A stretch of DNA of 64,000 nt from positions 744,001 to 808,000 of the forward strand of contig JAQGDQ010002369.1 of the NCBI GenBank assembly GCA_030141605.1, written 5' to 3'. The notes under the pieces were generated by a model. The model was not told the DNA's origin. It was given only the letters and a program-made list of their open reading frames with translations, and did not search any database. This document shows positions 53,349 to 61,304 of the stretch, one piece after another (position 1 is the stretch's first letter; every line of letters starts with the position of its first letter). The DNA is from Tubiluchus corallicola. Lineage: Eukaryota; Priapulida; Priapulimorpha; Priapulimorphida; Tubiluchidae. A program made the position numbers and the translations under genes.

Positions 53349-54235
53349 ATGTTGATGATCAGCTCTCGCAAGTACTTCTTCAACCCCGAAGAACATGCAC
53401 CTATGGTGCAAGTCGCCAAAGTGATGGCAGATGGAAACTTTGCGAAAGATTGCAATCCTTCTTTGGATGTTTTGAAAAATAAAAGGATTCTCGTTCTTGT
53501 CCATGGCTACAATGCTGATGAAAAGAGAGTTGTGGACGCCTATCACGAAGTTCGGGGCAAAGTCCATTCTCAGTCTTATTGAGCCATGGCAGGGTTGCCT
53601 ATGATGCAGTTGTTGGTTACCTCTGGCCCGGCAAAGGAAGTGCCGTTGACTATTTTCCCGCAAAAGAAAACGTGGAACTGTCTGCAGTACATCTACGTGA
53701 TCAATTGGAAAAGTTATGTGCTATTGCATCCAAAGTAGATGTCCTGGCCCATAGCATGGGAAACCGGGTGGCATTAGAAGCGATGAATCATATGGGGGGA
53801 GTTAAGCCTATCCGGAATTTCTATTCTTTAGCTGCTGCCATCGATAATGAGGCAGTTCAAACAAATGGGCGGTATGCGAAAGGGATTGAGAAGTGTGAGA
53901 GAGTTTATGCCTTTCATTCCCGGGAAGATGATTCGCTGAAATACCTTTATCAACTGGCAGAGTTTGATCGAGCCTTTGGATATGATGGAGCAGAAGAGTC
54001 AAACAAACTGGCTGATCATGTGCAAGTTCTAGACTGCAGTGAAGTAGTGGATGGACATCTAAAATATCGTAGTTCTCCTGAAATCTTTGAAATAGCGCGG
54101 AAGATATTACTAGGACAGCTTCCCAATGCCCAACAGCTTAAGGTGCTGCCAGGAGGAAAAATCGAAGTGATTTCTGGAGGCAGAAGATCTCTCTTCGAGC
54201 TTTTCTGCGGAGCGATAGGATCCGTTTTCTGTTGA
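53349..54235 (+). CDS. DUF900-like alpha/beta hydrolase, frameshifted
   Basis: ATG 53349 lies after AGGAGGT, a perfect ribosome site. NKRILVLVHGYNADEKRVVDAYHEV is the strand and oxyanion loop; then, after a break near 53580, SHGRVAYDAVVGYLWPGKGSA, and VDVLAHSMGNRVALEAM is the nucleophile elbow of the DUF900 hydrolase family (HGFNv ... WPS ... HSMGN). Catalytic His is likely in DHVQVLDCSEVVDGHLKY. No signal peptide. Bridged length about 295 residues. Substrate unknown. Confidence 0.78.
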
Positions 54236-54255
54236 GAAACGAACCCGAACTCAGA

Positions 54256-55152
54256 TTAAGAAGCTTCTTCCTCTGCGAGAAGTTTCTCCAGTTTTTTAGA
54301 CGCTTTGGAAATGGAGACACCATGGGAATCAATCCCGCTCCATGGATTTTTTCGCCTCTGGAAAATGTTTTTAATGTTGAACTTCTGAGGGTGGAATCCT
54401 GAAGAAAAGAGTTCGTTCCAATCAATGGGAGTGGCAACGGGTGCTCCATTCAACGCTCGAACTCCATAGGGGGCTACCCCAGTCTGGGCATAGGCATTGC
54501 GAAGATAATCGATGAAAAGCCTTCCCCTTCTTTTCTCAAGGCGTGTTTCCGTTGTGAATTTTTTGGGTTCTTTTTCAGCGATTAAATTGGCGATCCTCCG
54601 AGCAAAAGATCGAACAGTTGCGAAATCAGACTCTCTTTTCAAAGGTATGACTAGATGCACTCCCTTGGATCCTGTCGTCATGAGATAGACTTTGAAGCCC
54701 AATCCTTTTTCCAGAAGCTGCCTAAGTGCTTTCGCTCCTTCTTTGACGAGGCTCATATTGTTTTTCGGAGGATCAAGATCGAAGATCAGTCGGTCAGGAA
54801 CATTGAGCTTGTCTTTCTTTGAAAGCCAAATATGGGGAGAAAGGCATGCCTGATTCGCTAAATACGTCAGAGTATCCTTGTCATTACAGACAAGCATGCG
54901 AATGCTCTCCTTAGACTGTCGTTTGATCGCTTTGGTTTTGATCCAGGAGGGGAAGTAGTCGGACACGTTCTTTTGGACGAATCCATCTTTGTTGATGCCA
55001 TTGGGAAATCGAAACATGGTGATAGGCCGGTCTTTGATAAGGGGCAGCATTTTCGGTGAGATTTTTTTATAGTAATTGATCAGATCGAGTTTTGTGTACT
55101 TGTCTTTGGGGAAAAGGATTTTATCAGGATTGGTGATCTCTACTTTGGGCAT
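54256..55152 (-). CDS. LigD polymerase domain protein
   Basis: 298 residues covering the archaeo-eukaryotic-primase-like polymerase domain of LigD. Start MPKVEITNPDKILFPKDKYTK, DRPITMFRFPNGI, then the catalytic LIFDLDPPK (two Asp), YLMTTGSKGVHLVIPL, and RLFIDYLRNAYAQTGVAPYGVRA with the third Asp and the conserved Arg. It fills and extends ends during nonhomologous end joining. It starts two bases after the stop of the PE-ligase gene, so together they equal one LigD in the order PE-LIG-POL. Confidence 0.9.
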   Translation of the reverse strand: MPKVEITNPDKILFPKDKYTKLDLINYYKKISPKMLPLIKDRPITMFRFPNGINKDGFVQKNVSDYFPSWIKTKAIKRQSKESIRMLVCNDKDTLTYLANQACLSPHIWLSKKDKLNVPDRLIFDLDPPKNNMSLVKEGAKALRQLLEKGLGFKVYLMTTGSKGVHLVIPLKRESDFATVRSFARRIANLIAEKEPKKFTTETRLEKRRGRLFIDYLRNAYAQTGVAPYGVRALNGAPVATPIDWNELFSSGFHPQKFNIKNIFQRRKNPWSGIDSHGVSISKASKKLEKLLAEEEAS

Positions 55153-55154
55153 AA

Positions 55155-56693
55155 CTACCTGCTTCTTTCTCTTTTGATACTTTTTGCGGATTTGTCAGTA
55201 CGTAGACCGATGAAAGAGGGATGTCTGAGTTTCCCATCTCTTGTCCATTCGGTGAATTCAACTTCTGCCACAAGCTTCGGCTCCACCCAATGGGCACTCC
55301 GTAATGGGGGTTTACCTGTTTTAAAGGGGCAGGTTTTCCGTTCCATCTTTTGAAGTCGTTTTCCCAGTTTTTTTAAAAATTCGGTGTTGTATCCGGTTCC
55401 GACCTTGCCAGCAAACTTCAGTCCTCCCTTCTCGTGAAACCCGATAAGGAGCGCACCGAATCCCACCCTTGATCCTTGAGGAGGAGTGTAACCACCGATT
55501 ACAAATTCATGCCGGTTGACTGCTTTGAATTTCTGCCAGTCTTTTGTCCTTCTCGAGGCGTATTTTGAATTTGCCCTTTTGGCTATCACGCCTTCCCATC
55601 CTTTTTTACTGGCTTCTTTGAAGTATTTTTCTCCTTCCTTGAGTCGATGAGGCGTGTACCGAATGACACTGTTGTATTGAAGAACGCTTTTTAGTAGTTT
55701 TTTTCTTTCTATCAGAGGGACTTTGGTTAAATCGAACCCTTCAAGATGGGGAAGATCAAATGCATAAAAGTGGATCTTGATTTTCCTTGCTGCAGCGGTT
55801 TTCTCTTCTTTTTTCAAATTGAGACGCGCCTGCAATTTGGAGAAGCTTGTGATCTTTTCTTCGAAAGTGACGATCTCTCCATCTACTATGAAATTTTTGC
55901 ACTTCTGTTTTTTGAAGGCTTCTACTAGCTCGGGATAAGTCCGATCCAGTCTGTTACGGTTACGGGAATAGAGGTGCACCTCGTTTCCTTTCTTAAAGAC
56001 AAGACATCGCACACCATCGAACTTCGGCTCGAAAATCCATTCCTTATCTGAAAAAGGCGTCTTGACGAGAGTGGCCAATTCAGGGCCCAACCAGCTAGGC
56101 TGCCTTTTTGGCCGCGCGTTTTCTTTTACTTGTTCTACGGTTTTTTGGGATTTCACACTTTTAGGAGAGCTTTTTACGATATTTTTCTTATCGTGGGCCT
56201 CCTTGTCCCGCATTTTGATCAACAACCAGTTCTTGTCTCGAAAACGGACGAGGGCAAAGCCTCCCTTGAGTTTCTTTCCTTGGAGCCAAATTTCAATCCT
56301 TCCTTTTCGGAAGCATTTGTCCATAGGGACTTCCTCTCCCTTCGCGTCCTTTTTTAAATTCCGATATCGCCCTTTGTCCCAAACGATAATTGTTCCTGCC
56401 CCATATTCTCCTTCGGGAATAACCCCTTCAAAATTGGCATATTCCATGGGATGATCTTCGGTAAGAACGGCAAGTCGTTTATCTTTTGCTGAGGTCGAAG
56501 GACCTTTGGGAACAGCCCAGGACTTTAAAGCCCCGTCTATCTCTAGGCGGAAATCGTAATGAAGTCTTGATGCATCATGTTTTTGAATGACAAAGAGAGG
56601 TTTTTTCCCTGATGATGCTCGCTTCTTACCTTCTGGTTCACGAGTCTTTGAAAAGTCTCTCTTCTTTCGATAAACTGTAAGTGAATCCTTCAT
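55155..56693 (-). CDS. ligD: LigD phosphoesterase plus ATP-dependent DNA ligase
   Basis: 512 residues from ATG 56693. The N-terminal 3'-phosphoesterase domain has FVIQKHDASRLHYDFRLE, SWAVPKGPS, LTEDHPMEYANFEGVIPEGEYGAGT, with His and Asp metal ligands. After a Lys-rich linker comes the ligase: nucleotidyl motif EPKFDGVR (adenylated Lys), VDGEI, EGVIAKRANSKY and KFKAVNRHEFVIGGYTPP, then the OB fold ending VEFTEWTRDGKLRHPSFIGLR. No ku gene lies in the window. It overlaps the YkgJ gene upstream by 56 bases. Confidence 0.92.
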   Translation of the reverse strand: MKDSLTVYRKKRDFSKTREPEGKKRASSGKKPLFVIQKHDASRLHYDFRLEIDGALKSWAVPKGPSTSAKDKRLAVLTEDHPMEYANFEGVIPEGEYGAGTIIVWDKGRYRNLKKDAKGEEVPMDKCFRKGRIEIWLQGKKLKGGFALVRFRDKNWLLIKMRDKEAHDKKNIVKSSPKSVKSQKTVEQVKENARPKRQPSWLGPELATLVKTPFSDKEWIFEPKFDGVRCLVFKKGNEVHLYSRNRNRLDRTYPELVEAFKKQKCKNFIVDGEIVTFEEKITSFSKLQARLNLKKEEKTAAARKIKIHFYAFDLPHLEGFDLTKVPLIERKKLLKSVLQYNSVIRYTPHRLKEGEKYFKEASKKGWEGVIAKRANSKYASRRTKDWQKFKAVNRHEFVIGGYTPPQGSRVGFGALLIGFHEKGGLKFAGKVGTGYNTEFLKKLGKRLQKMERKTCPFKTGKPPLRSAHWVEPKLVAEVEFTEWTRDGKLRHPSFIGLRTDKSAKSIKRERSR

Positions 56694-57267
56694 CGCTTTT
56701 TCCCCCTTCTTCCGTTTCTGTATCATAACGGGGATCAAGGAGCAATAAGGATTTTTGATTTCGAGCGGCAACTTGATATCCGCAGCCTTTCAAAATGCGT
56801 GGTTTTCTAAATGATTCAATGACAGGCCAGGTCCGACAGACCATAGGGCGAGTTCGGTAATGTGCACATCGGCCATCTTTTTTCAAATATCGGCATCCCA
56901 TAACCCACATTGGCTTGCCATCACTCTCGATTTTCTCCTTTTGACGAAGGTAAAATCCATTGAACTCAGTATTCCAAAAGAGAAGGAGTCTGCCCAATAT
57001 TCCTTTTCGGTATTCCAATAAGATATAATGGCAGCAATTGCCCCGTCTTTTGCACTTCCCTATTTTTTTAAAAGGAGGACGAATGATCCATCGGGCAACC
57101 CTTTGCATGGAAAGATCCAAAAGTAAAAAGGGAAGGATCATTATTTTAACAGGCCACCTCAACCATCCGCCAATGAGTTGGCGAGGAATCCCTTCCTTCG
57201 GAGGTGCGGGAGGAGCTGTAGACTCCCCTGCTTCGGAAATAAGCTCTTCTATAAGTTTCAACTTCAA
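56638..57267 (-). CDS. YkgJ-type cysteine-cluster protein
   Basis: 209 residues from the TTG at 57267, which overlaps the stop of the upstream methyltransferase as TTGA; an ATG at 57333 is possible but would overlap by 70 bases. A hydrophobic segment near residues 40-60 (VKIMILPFLLLDLSMQRVA) precedes the Cys cluster: CKRRGNCCHYILLEY and GCRYLKKDGRCAHYRTRPMVCRTWP, the zinc- or iron-binding pattern of the YkgJ family. Function of the family is unsettled. Part of a minus-strand run with ligD downstream. Confidence 0.8.
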   Translation of the reverse strand: MKLKLIEELISEAGESTAPPAPPKEGIPRQLIGGWLRWPVKIMILPFLLLDLSMQRVARWIIRPPFKKIGKCKRRGNCCHYILLEYRKGILGRLLLFWNTEFNGFYLRQKEKIESDGKPMWVMGCRYLKKDGRCAHYRTRPMVCRTWPVIESFRKPRILKGCGYQVAARNQKSLLLLDPRYDTETEEGGKSDEGFTYSLSKEERLFKDS

Positions 57268-57947
57268 GCTTTTTTCTCTTTTTGATAAATCCAATAACAC
57301 TGATAGGGATCTGCGATCAAATCGACATAGCAACGAAAGTGATCTTGGCGCAGCATGTGAAACTTCACATCGAATGTCTGAGTATAGTTGTGCAGTTGCC
57401 GAAAAGCTGCAAAACCAATTCCATTGAGAGCAATACTCTTGATATGACAGCTTTCTCTAAAAAACAAAATTCCCTCAGACTTCAACCAGCGAAAAATTCG
57501 ATCACGCAGTTGTACCACTTCTTCATCTTTTAAATACATCAGAAGCCAGTTTATGAAGACAAAATCGAATTGGTTAGAGGCAAAATCGAGGTCCATTGCA
57601 TCGGAGAGAATGTATTGGATATTTTTTCGATTCTTGTTCTTCTCCCTGTTCTTGTCTAAAAATTTTTTTATAACATCGACACAGACGAGGGACTTTGCCT
57701 GATCTGCCAGATGCCCTGTCAGCCTTCCGATCCCTCCCCCGATTTCCAGAACATCCTGATTTTTTAATGAGGGCAGAATTCGAAGAGTCTCCTCTCTATC
57801 CTGTTTCATTAACTCATCACGGGAATCGAGGATCATTGTTTTCTCTTCGGAAGGAAGACTTCCCCAGAACTGAGTTGTTTTCTCTCTTCTTTCTTGTTCC
57901 ATTCCTGAATCGCCGGATTTCAAAAATTCAATATGATTTTTGATCAC
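57264..57947 (-). CDS. Phosphoethanolamine N-methyltransferase-like enzyme
   Basis: Up to 227 residues; starts are GTG 57947 or ATG 57902. The SAM motif DVLEIGGGIGRLTGHLADQAKSLVCVDVIKKFLDKNREKN and especially FVFINWLLMYLKDEEVVQL with SEGILFFRESCH match phosphoethanolamine methyltransferases of plants, nematodes and Plasmodium. Those enzymes make phosphocholine for phosphatidylcholine. The match of the NWLLMYLxDEE and FxRESC blocks is strong, so the class is likely; the substrate in this organism is inferred. Confidence 0.78.
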   Translation of the reverse strand: MIKNHIEFLKSGDSGMEQERREKTTQFWGSLPSEEKTMILDSRDELMKQDREETLRILPSLKNQDVLEIGGGIGRLTGHLADQAKSLVCVDVIKKFLDKNREKNKNRKNIQYILSDAMDLDFASNQFDFVFINWLLMYLKDEEVVQLRDRIFRWLKSEGILFFRESCHIKSIALNGIGFAAFRQLHNYTQTFDVKFHMLRQDHFRCYVDLIADPYQCYWIYQKEKKA

Positions 57948-58013
57948 TGGTATTACATTGACTTTAATCAGTATGCAAGAGAAAATGCTTCATAAATGAA
58001 ATTTTGGACATCT

Positions 58014-58085
58014 ATGAAAGCACTTACCGTAAGTATTTTCTCCTTGATCGGATGTTCAACCGTTATTGTGCCCCTCGGGGCATAA
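58014..58085 (+). CDS. 23-residue leader peptide or micro-lipoprotein before brnQ
   Basis: ATG 58014 to TAA 58085 encodes a hydrophobic peptide, MKALTVSIFSLIGC and then STVIVPLGA. Nine of 23 residues are Leu, Ile or Val. Its last codons overlap a terminator hairpin, and the branched-chain amino-acid carrier gene begins 60 bases on. That layout fits an attenuator leader peptide. Against this, LIGC is a valid lipobox, so a tiny lipoprotein of entericidin type with its own terminator is an equal reading. The ribosome site (GGA, six bases before ATG) is weak. Confidence 0.45.
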   Translation: MKALTVSIFSLIGCSTVIVPLGA

Positions 58086-58094
58086 TCTTTTTTT
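58069..58094 (+). terminator. Terminator or attenuator upstream of brnQ
   Basis: TGCCC-CTCG-GGGCA forms a tight GC stem, followed after five bases by seven T. It lies between the tiny ORF and brnQ, so transcripts reading into brnQ from upstream must pass it. Confidence 0.7.
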
Positions 58095-58145
58095 CTTACC
58101 ACCAGATCTTTTCAAACAACACATTTATCAAGGAGAATCAAAACC

Positions 58146-59273
58146 ATGTCAGCTAAAGAATCATCGTTAAAAATTTGGGCAGCCGGATTTGCTATGTTCG
58201 CAATGTTTTTCGGATCGGGAAACCTAGTCTTTCCTATTTTTCTAGGAACCCAAGTACAAAGCCAAACCTGGATTGCAACTCTGGGCCTGATGATTACTGC
58301 TGTCGTGGTACCCTTTTCAGGAGTTCTCTGTATGATTCTTTATCGGGGAGATTATCAGCAATATTTTCGTCTTCTCGGTAAAATTCCATCTTTGATCGTC
58401 TGTACAAGCATCATTGCCCTGATCGGCCCGTTCGGCGTTCTTCCGCGATGTCTCACCATTGCTCACGCGACTGTAAAAATGTATGCTCCCGGCTTTCCGC
58501 TCATTCTTTTCAGTGGGTTGGCCTGCGCGTTGATCTTTTTGGGGACTATGAAGAAGGGAAGGTTAATCTCTTTGCTCGGTTACCTCTTGACCCCGGTACT
58601 TCTCTTCACCTTGGTGATCATCATCATTAAGGGATTTCTTCAAAGCACCCCTCCCTTGCAAAATACCTATACTCCGATCAATGCCTTTGGAAGAGGAATA
58701 TTAGAGGGATACAATACAATGGACCTTCTAGCGACATTCTTTTTCTCCAAAGCTGTTCTGAGTTATTTCCAGAGAGACGAGTATCCCACTTCACCGGCTT
58801 ACATTGTCAAATCCTCGTTAAAGTCAGGAATCATTGGAATGGGCCTTCTGGCCATTGTTTACATTTCTTTCTGTTTTTTGGGAGCTTCCTTCACTCCTTT
58901 TCTAAAAGATGTACCACCAGAGCAGATGTTGATGGCCATTGCTTTCAATGTTCTGGGACCTATCGGAGGGATCCTTGCCAGTATAGCCATCGGTCTTGCC
59001 TGCTTGACCACGGCTATGGCCTTGGCCGAAGTTTCTGCGCGCTTCCTCTCTCAACAATTGACCAATGACAAGCTCAAGCCCGCGTATTCTATGTTGATCG
59101 TACTGGGAATCTCTTTGGGTGTTTCCACATTTGAATTTTCCGGAATTGCCAGATTTTTGGTTCCGGTTGTCAAAATTTGCTACCCTTTTCTAATTATCCT
59201 TACTATGATCAATTTGATTTTGAAATTCGTCCCTGTACGACTCTTTAAAAAAAAGGAAGAGTGGTGGAGCTAA
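58146..59273 (+). CDS. brnQ: Branched-chain amino-acid carrier BrnQ (LIVCS family)
   Basis: 375 residues and about eleven helices. The start KIWAAGFAMFAMFFGSGNLVFPIFLG is the LIVCS signature (F-GAGN-F-P), followed by GPFGVLPRCLTIAHAT and EGYNTMDLLATFFFSK, both typical. Imports Leu, Ile and Val with a cation; chlamydiae depend on such uptake. A purine-rich ribosome site (AAGGAGAATC) precedes the ATG. A short hydrophobic ORF and a terminator lie upstream. The 3' end overlaps the next gene by 13 bases. Confidence 0.93.
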   Translation: MSAKESSLKIWAAGFAMFAMFFGSGNLVFPIFLGTQVQSQTWIATLGLMITAVVVPFSGVLCMILYRGDYQQYFRLLGKIPSLIVCTSIIALIGPFGVLPRCLTIAHATVKMYAPGFPLILFSGLACALIFLGTMKKGRLISLLGYLLTPVLLFTLVIIIIKGFLQSTPPLQNTYTPINAFGRGILEGYNTMDLLATFFFSKAVLSYFQRDEYPTSPAYIVKSSLKSGIIGMGLLAIVYISFCFLGASFTPFLKDVPPEQMLMAIAFNVLGPIGGILASIAIGLACLTTAMALAEVSARFLSQQLTNDKLKPAYSMLIVLGISLGVSTFEFSGIARFLVPVVKICYPFLIILTMINLILKFVPVRLFKKKEEWWS

Positions 59274-59797
59274 TTTTTTTCACTTCTATCCTGATTCTCA
59301 TCCTCAGTGTTGTTTATTACGCACTGAGGTATGGGATCGGGCCAACACCGTCCGGAAAATCCGCCATTGAGGAAATTGCCTCTCTCTCTCAGAAAAATCC
59401 GGAAGGCACGATATTGGAACTGGGATCCGGCTGGGGAACTCTCACCTATGTTCTTTCAAGGAAAAATCCAGACCGAAAAATCAACGCTTATGAAATCTCA
59501 CCTTTTCCCTGGCTCTGTTCTCTTGTTTTGCTATGGAGACGAAAAAGACTCTCTTTGAAGAGGAAGGATTTTTACAAAGTCTCTTTTGAAGAAGCATCGG
59601 TCATCATCTGCTACCTTTACCCTGGTGCTATGAAGAGACTGAAAGAAAAATTCGAAGAAGAGCTTGTAGATGGAACAATCATTATCTCGAATATTTTTTC
59701 CATTCCAGGCTGGAAGCCTGCTTATGTGAAAGAGCTCGATGATCTCTACAGAACGCCGATCTATTGTTATTGTTTTTCTCGCACTTCTATGGAATAG
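59261..59797 (+). CDS. Membrane-anchored class I methyltransferase-like protein
   Basis: 178 residues starting with GTG at 59261 (or the next GTG), after AAGGAAGA. One N-terminal membrane helix (LIFFTSILILILSVVYYAL) is followed by a short SAM-binding fold: GTILELGSGWGTLTYVLSRKN (motif I), NAYEISPFPWLCSLVLL (motif II region), VIICYLYPGAMKRL. This resembles small bacterial membrane-linked methyltransferases of unknown substrate. It overlaps brnQ, so they share a transcript, and converges with the cyclase gene, overlapping 31 bases. Confidence 0.75.
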   Translation: MVELIFFTSILILILSVVYYALRYGIGPTPSGKSAIEEIASLSQKNPEGTILELGSGWGTLTYVLSRKNPDRKINAYEISPFPWLCSLVLLWRRKRLSLKRKDFYKVSFEEASVIICYLYPGAMKRLKEKFEEELVDGTIIISNIFSIPGWKPAYVKELDDLYRTPIYCYCFSRTSME

Positions 59798-61228
59798 ATG
59801 GTGATTCCGCCGATACGTCCTGGAAGGGTGATTGTTCCCAATTTCTCGGTTTGGAACTCATCTCCAAGAGCAGTAAAGGTCGCTTCACTGATCAATACAG
59901 GCTTTTGCGCCTTTTTCGTTTCCTGTTCCAAGCGGGAAGCTACATTCACAGTGTCTCCGATTGCAGTGTATTCCATTCTCTTTGTCGATCCGATATTTCC
60001 TACGACAGCAATCCCTGTATGAATTCCGATGCCCATCTCGATCCGTGGTTTTCCCTCGGCTTCCCAACGGTCGCAAAGACTTTTTAGCCTCTCCTGCATT
60101 TCCAAAGCTGCTAGGACGGCATTTCTCTCCTGGACCGGATCCTCTAGGGGAGATCCGAACTCTACCATCACACCATCTCCTGTGAACTTGTCTAGTGTCC
60201 CGTTATTTTTAAACACGATATCAATCATCTCTTCAAAGAACTCATTCAATAAAGCGACGATCTGCTCCGGAGGTAATTTCTCCGCCAGATAGGTAAATTG
60301 CCGGATATCAGAAAAGAGAACGGTGATTTTTTTTCGCTCTCCTTCGAACTTGGTCGGAGTATCGGAGTGCATGATTTTTTCAAGGACATGTTGAGAGACA
60401 TAACGGGAAAAATTCATCTTCATCCGGTCTCTTTCTTTCAGCCCCTTGGTCATTTGGTTGATCCGGGCTGAAAGATCGGCAAACTCATCTGAAGCATCCA
60501 ATTCGATTTTCTGCTCTAAGTCCCCTTTTCCAATCTCTTCAACAGTACGATATATTTTGTGCAAGGAATAGGTCGCCGTCTTCGACATAAAATACGCAAC
60601 TGTCAAAGCCAAGATCAGAGAAGCCAACAGAGCCGTTAGCCCAAACCAAATAAGCTGATTCAGTTGGAGGTTCACATCGGTGGCATAAATATCCACTCCG
60701 AGTGTCCCTACATATTGCCCATGGGTGTCATAAATAGGAGCAAAACCAGTCAGCCAGGAGCCGAACTGATCCTTTAAAAACTTTTTAGGGGCGTATTCTT
60801 CATGAAGATGCTGCAGGACAGACTTCAGCACAGGCTGGGCATTGATTTGACCGACATGAGACACACTTTCAGGACGGATGGAAGCATCGACAACTGATTC
60901 AAGGTTCTCGGGATGGGTCTTGGAAGGACGTAGAATGAACATGTATTTGACATAGACATCATCTCTTCTATTGGCAGATCTTGCTCTTCTTAGTTCATTT
61001 CTGAGTTTGATGTAAGCTGGAGAGGATTCATCCTGCCGGGTCTGAATGGTAGGGACTAGGTTCCCATCGATCAATACTGCCGTCGTAGCCGCAATCGACT
61101 TGACCTTGCTTCTCAACTCGTCGAGAAGTTGTCTTCTCGTCTCAAAATACACGATCGCAAGCGCCAGTAGTACGCTTTACTGCGGCGATAGAAACAAAAG
61201 CGATGTATAATTTTGTGCCGTATTTCAT
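59767..61228 (-). CDS. Class III adenylate/guanylate cyclase with extracytoplasmic sensor and HAMP, frameshifted at N-terminus
   Basis: About 487 residues. An N-terminal helix (MKYGTKLYIAFVSIAAV, start at 61228) joins the rest after a break near 61177 (one extra A). A periplasmic sensor region (about residues 35-185), a second helix (LIWFGLTALLASLILALTVAYFM), a HAMP linker and the cyclase domain follow. The domain shows KITVLFSDIRQFT and LDKFTGDGVMVEFG (two metal Asp), GIGIHTGIAVVGNIGS and GDTVNVASRLE. It should make cAMP or cGMP in response to an external signal. An upstream in-frame ATG at 61261 is an alternative start. Confidence 0.88.
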
Positions 61229-61304
61229 ACAGGTCCAGAGGGTGCCCCTCTTCGGAACCATATCCACGGAACCTCTTTTATGCAAGCGGGCTGCCTAATA
61301 GACC

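Noticed and set aside
58014-58085. A toxin of a type I toxin-antitoxin pair
   Set aside because: The peptide is short and hydrophobic, but there is no antisense promoter or repeat, and its position before brnQ with a terminator fits a leader or lipoprotein better.
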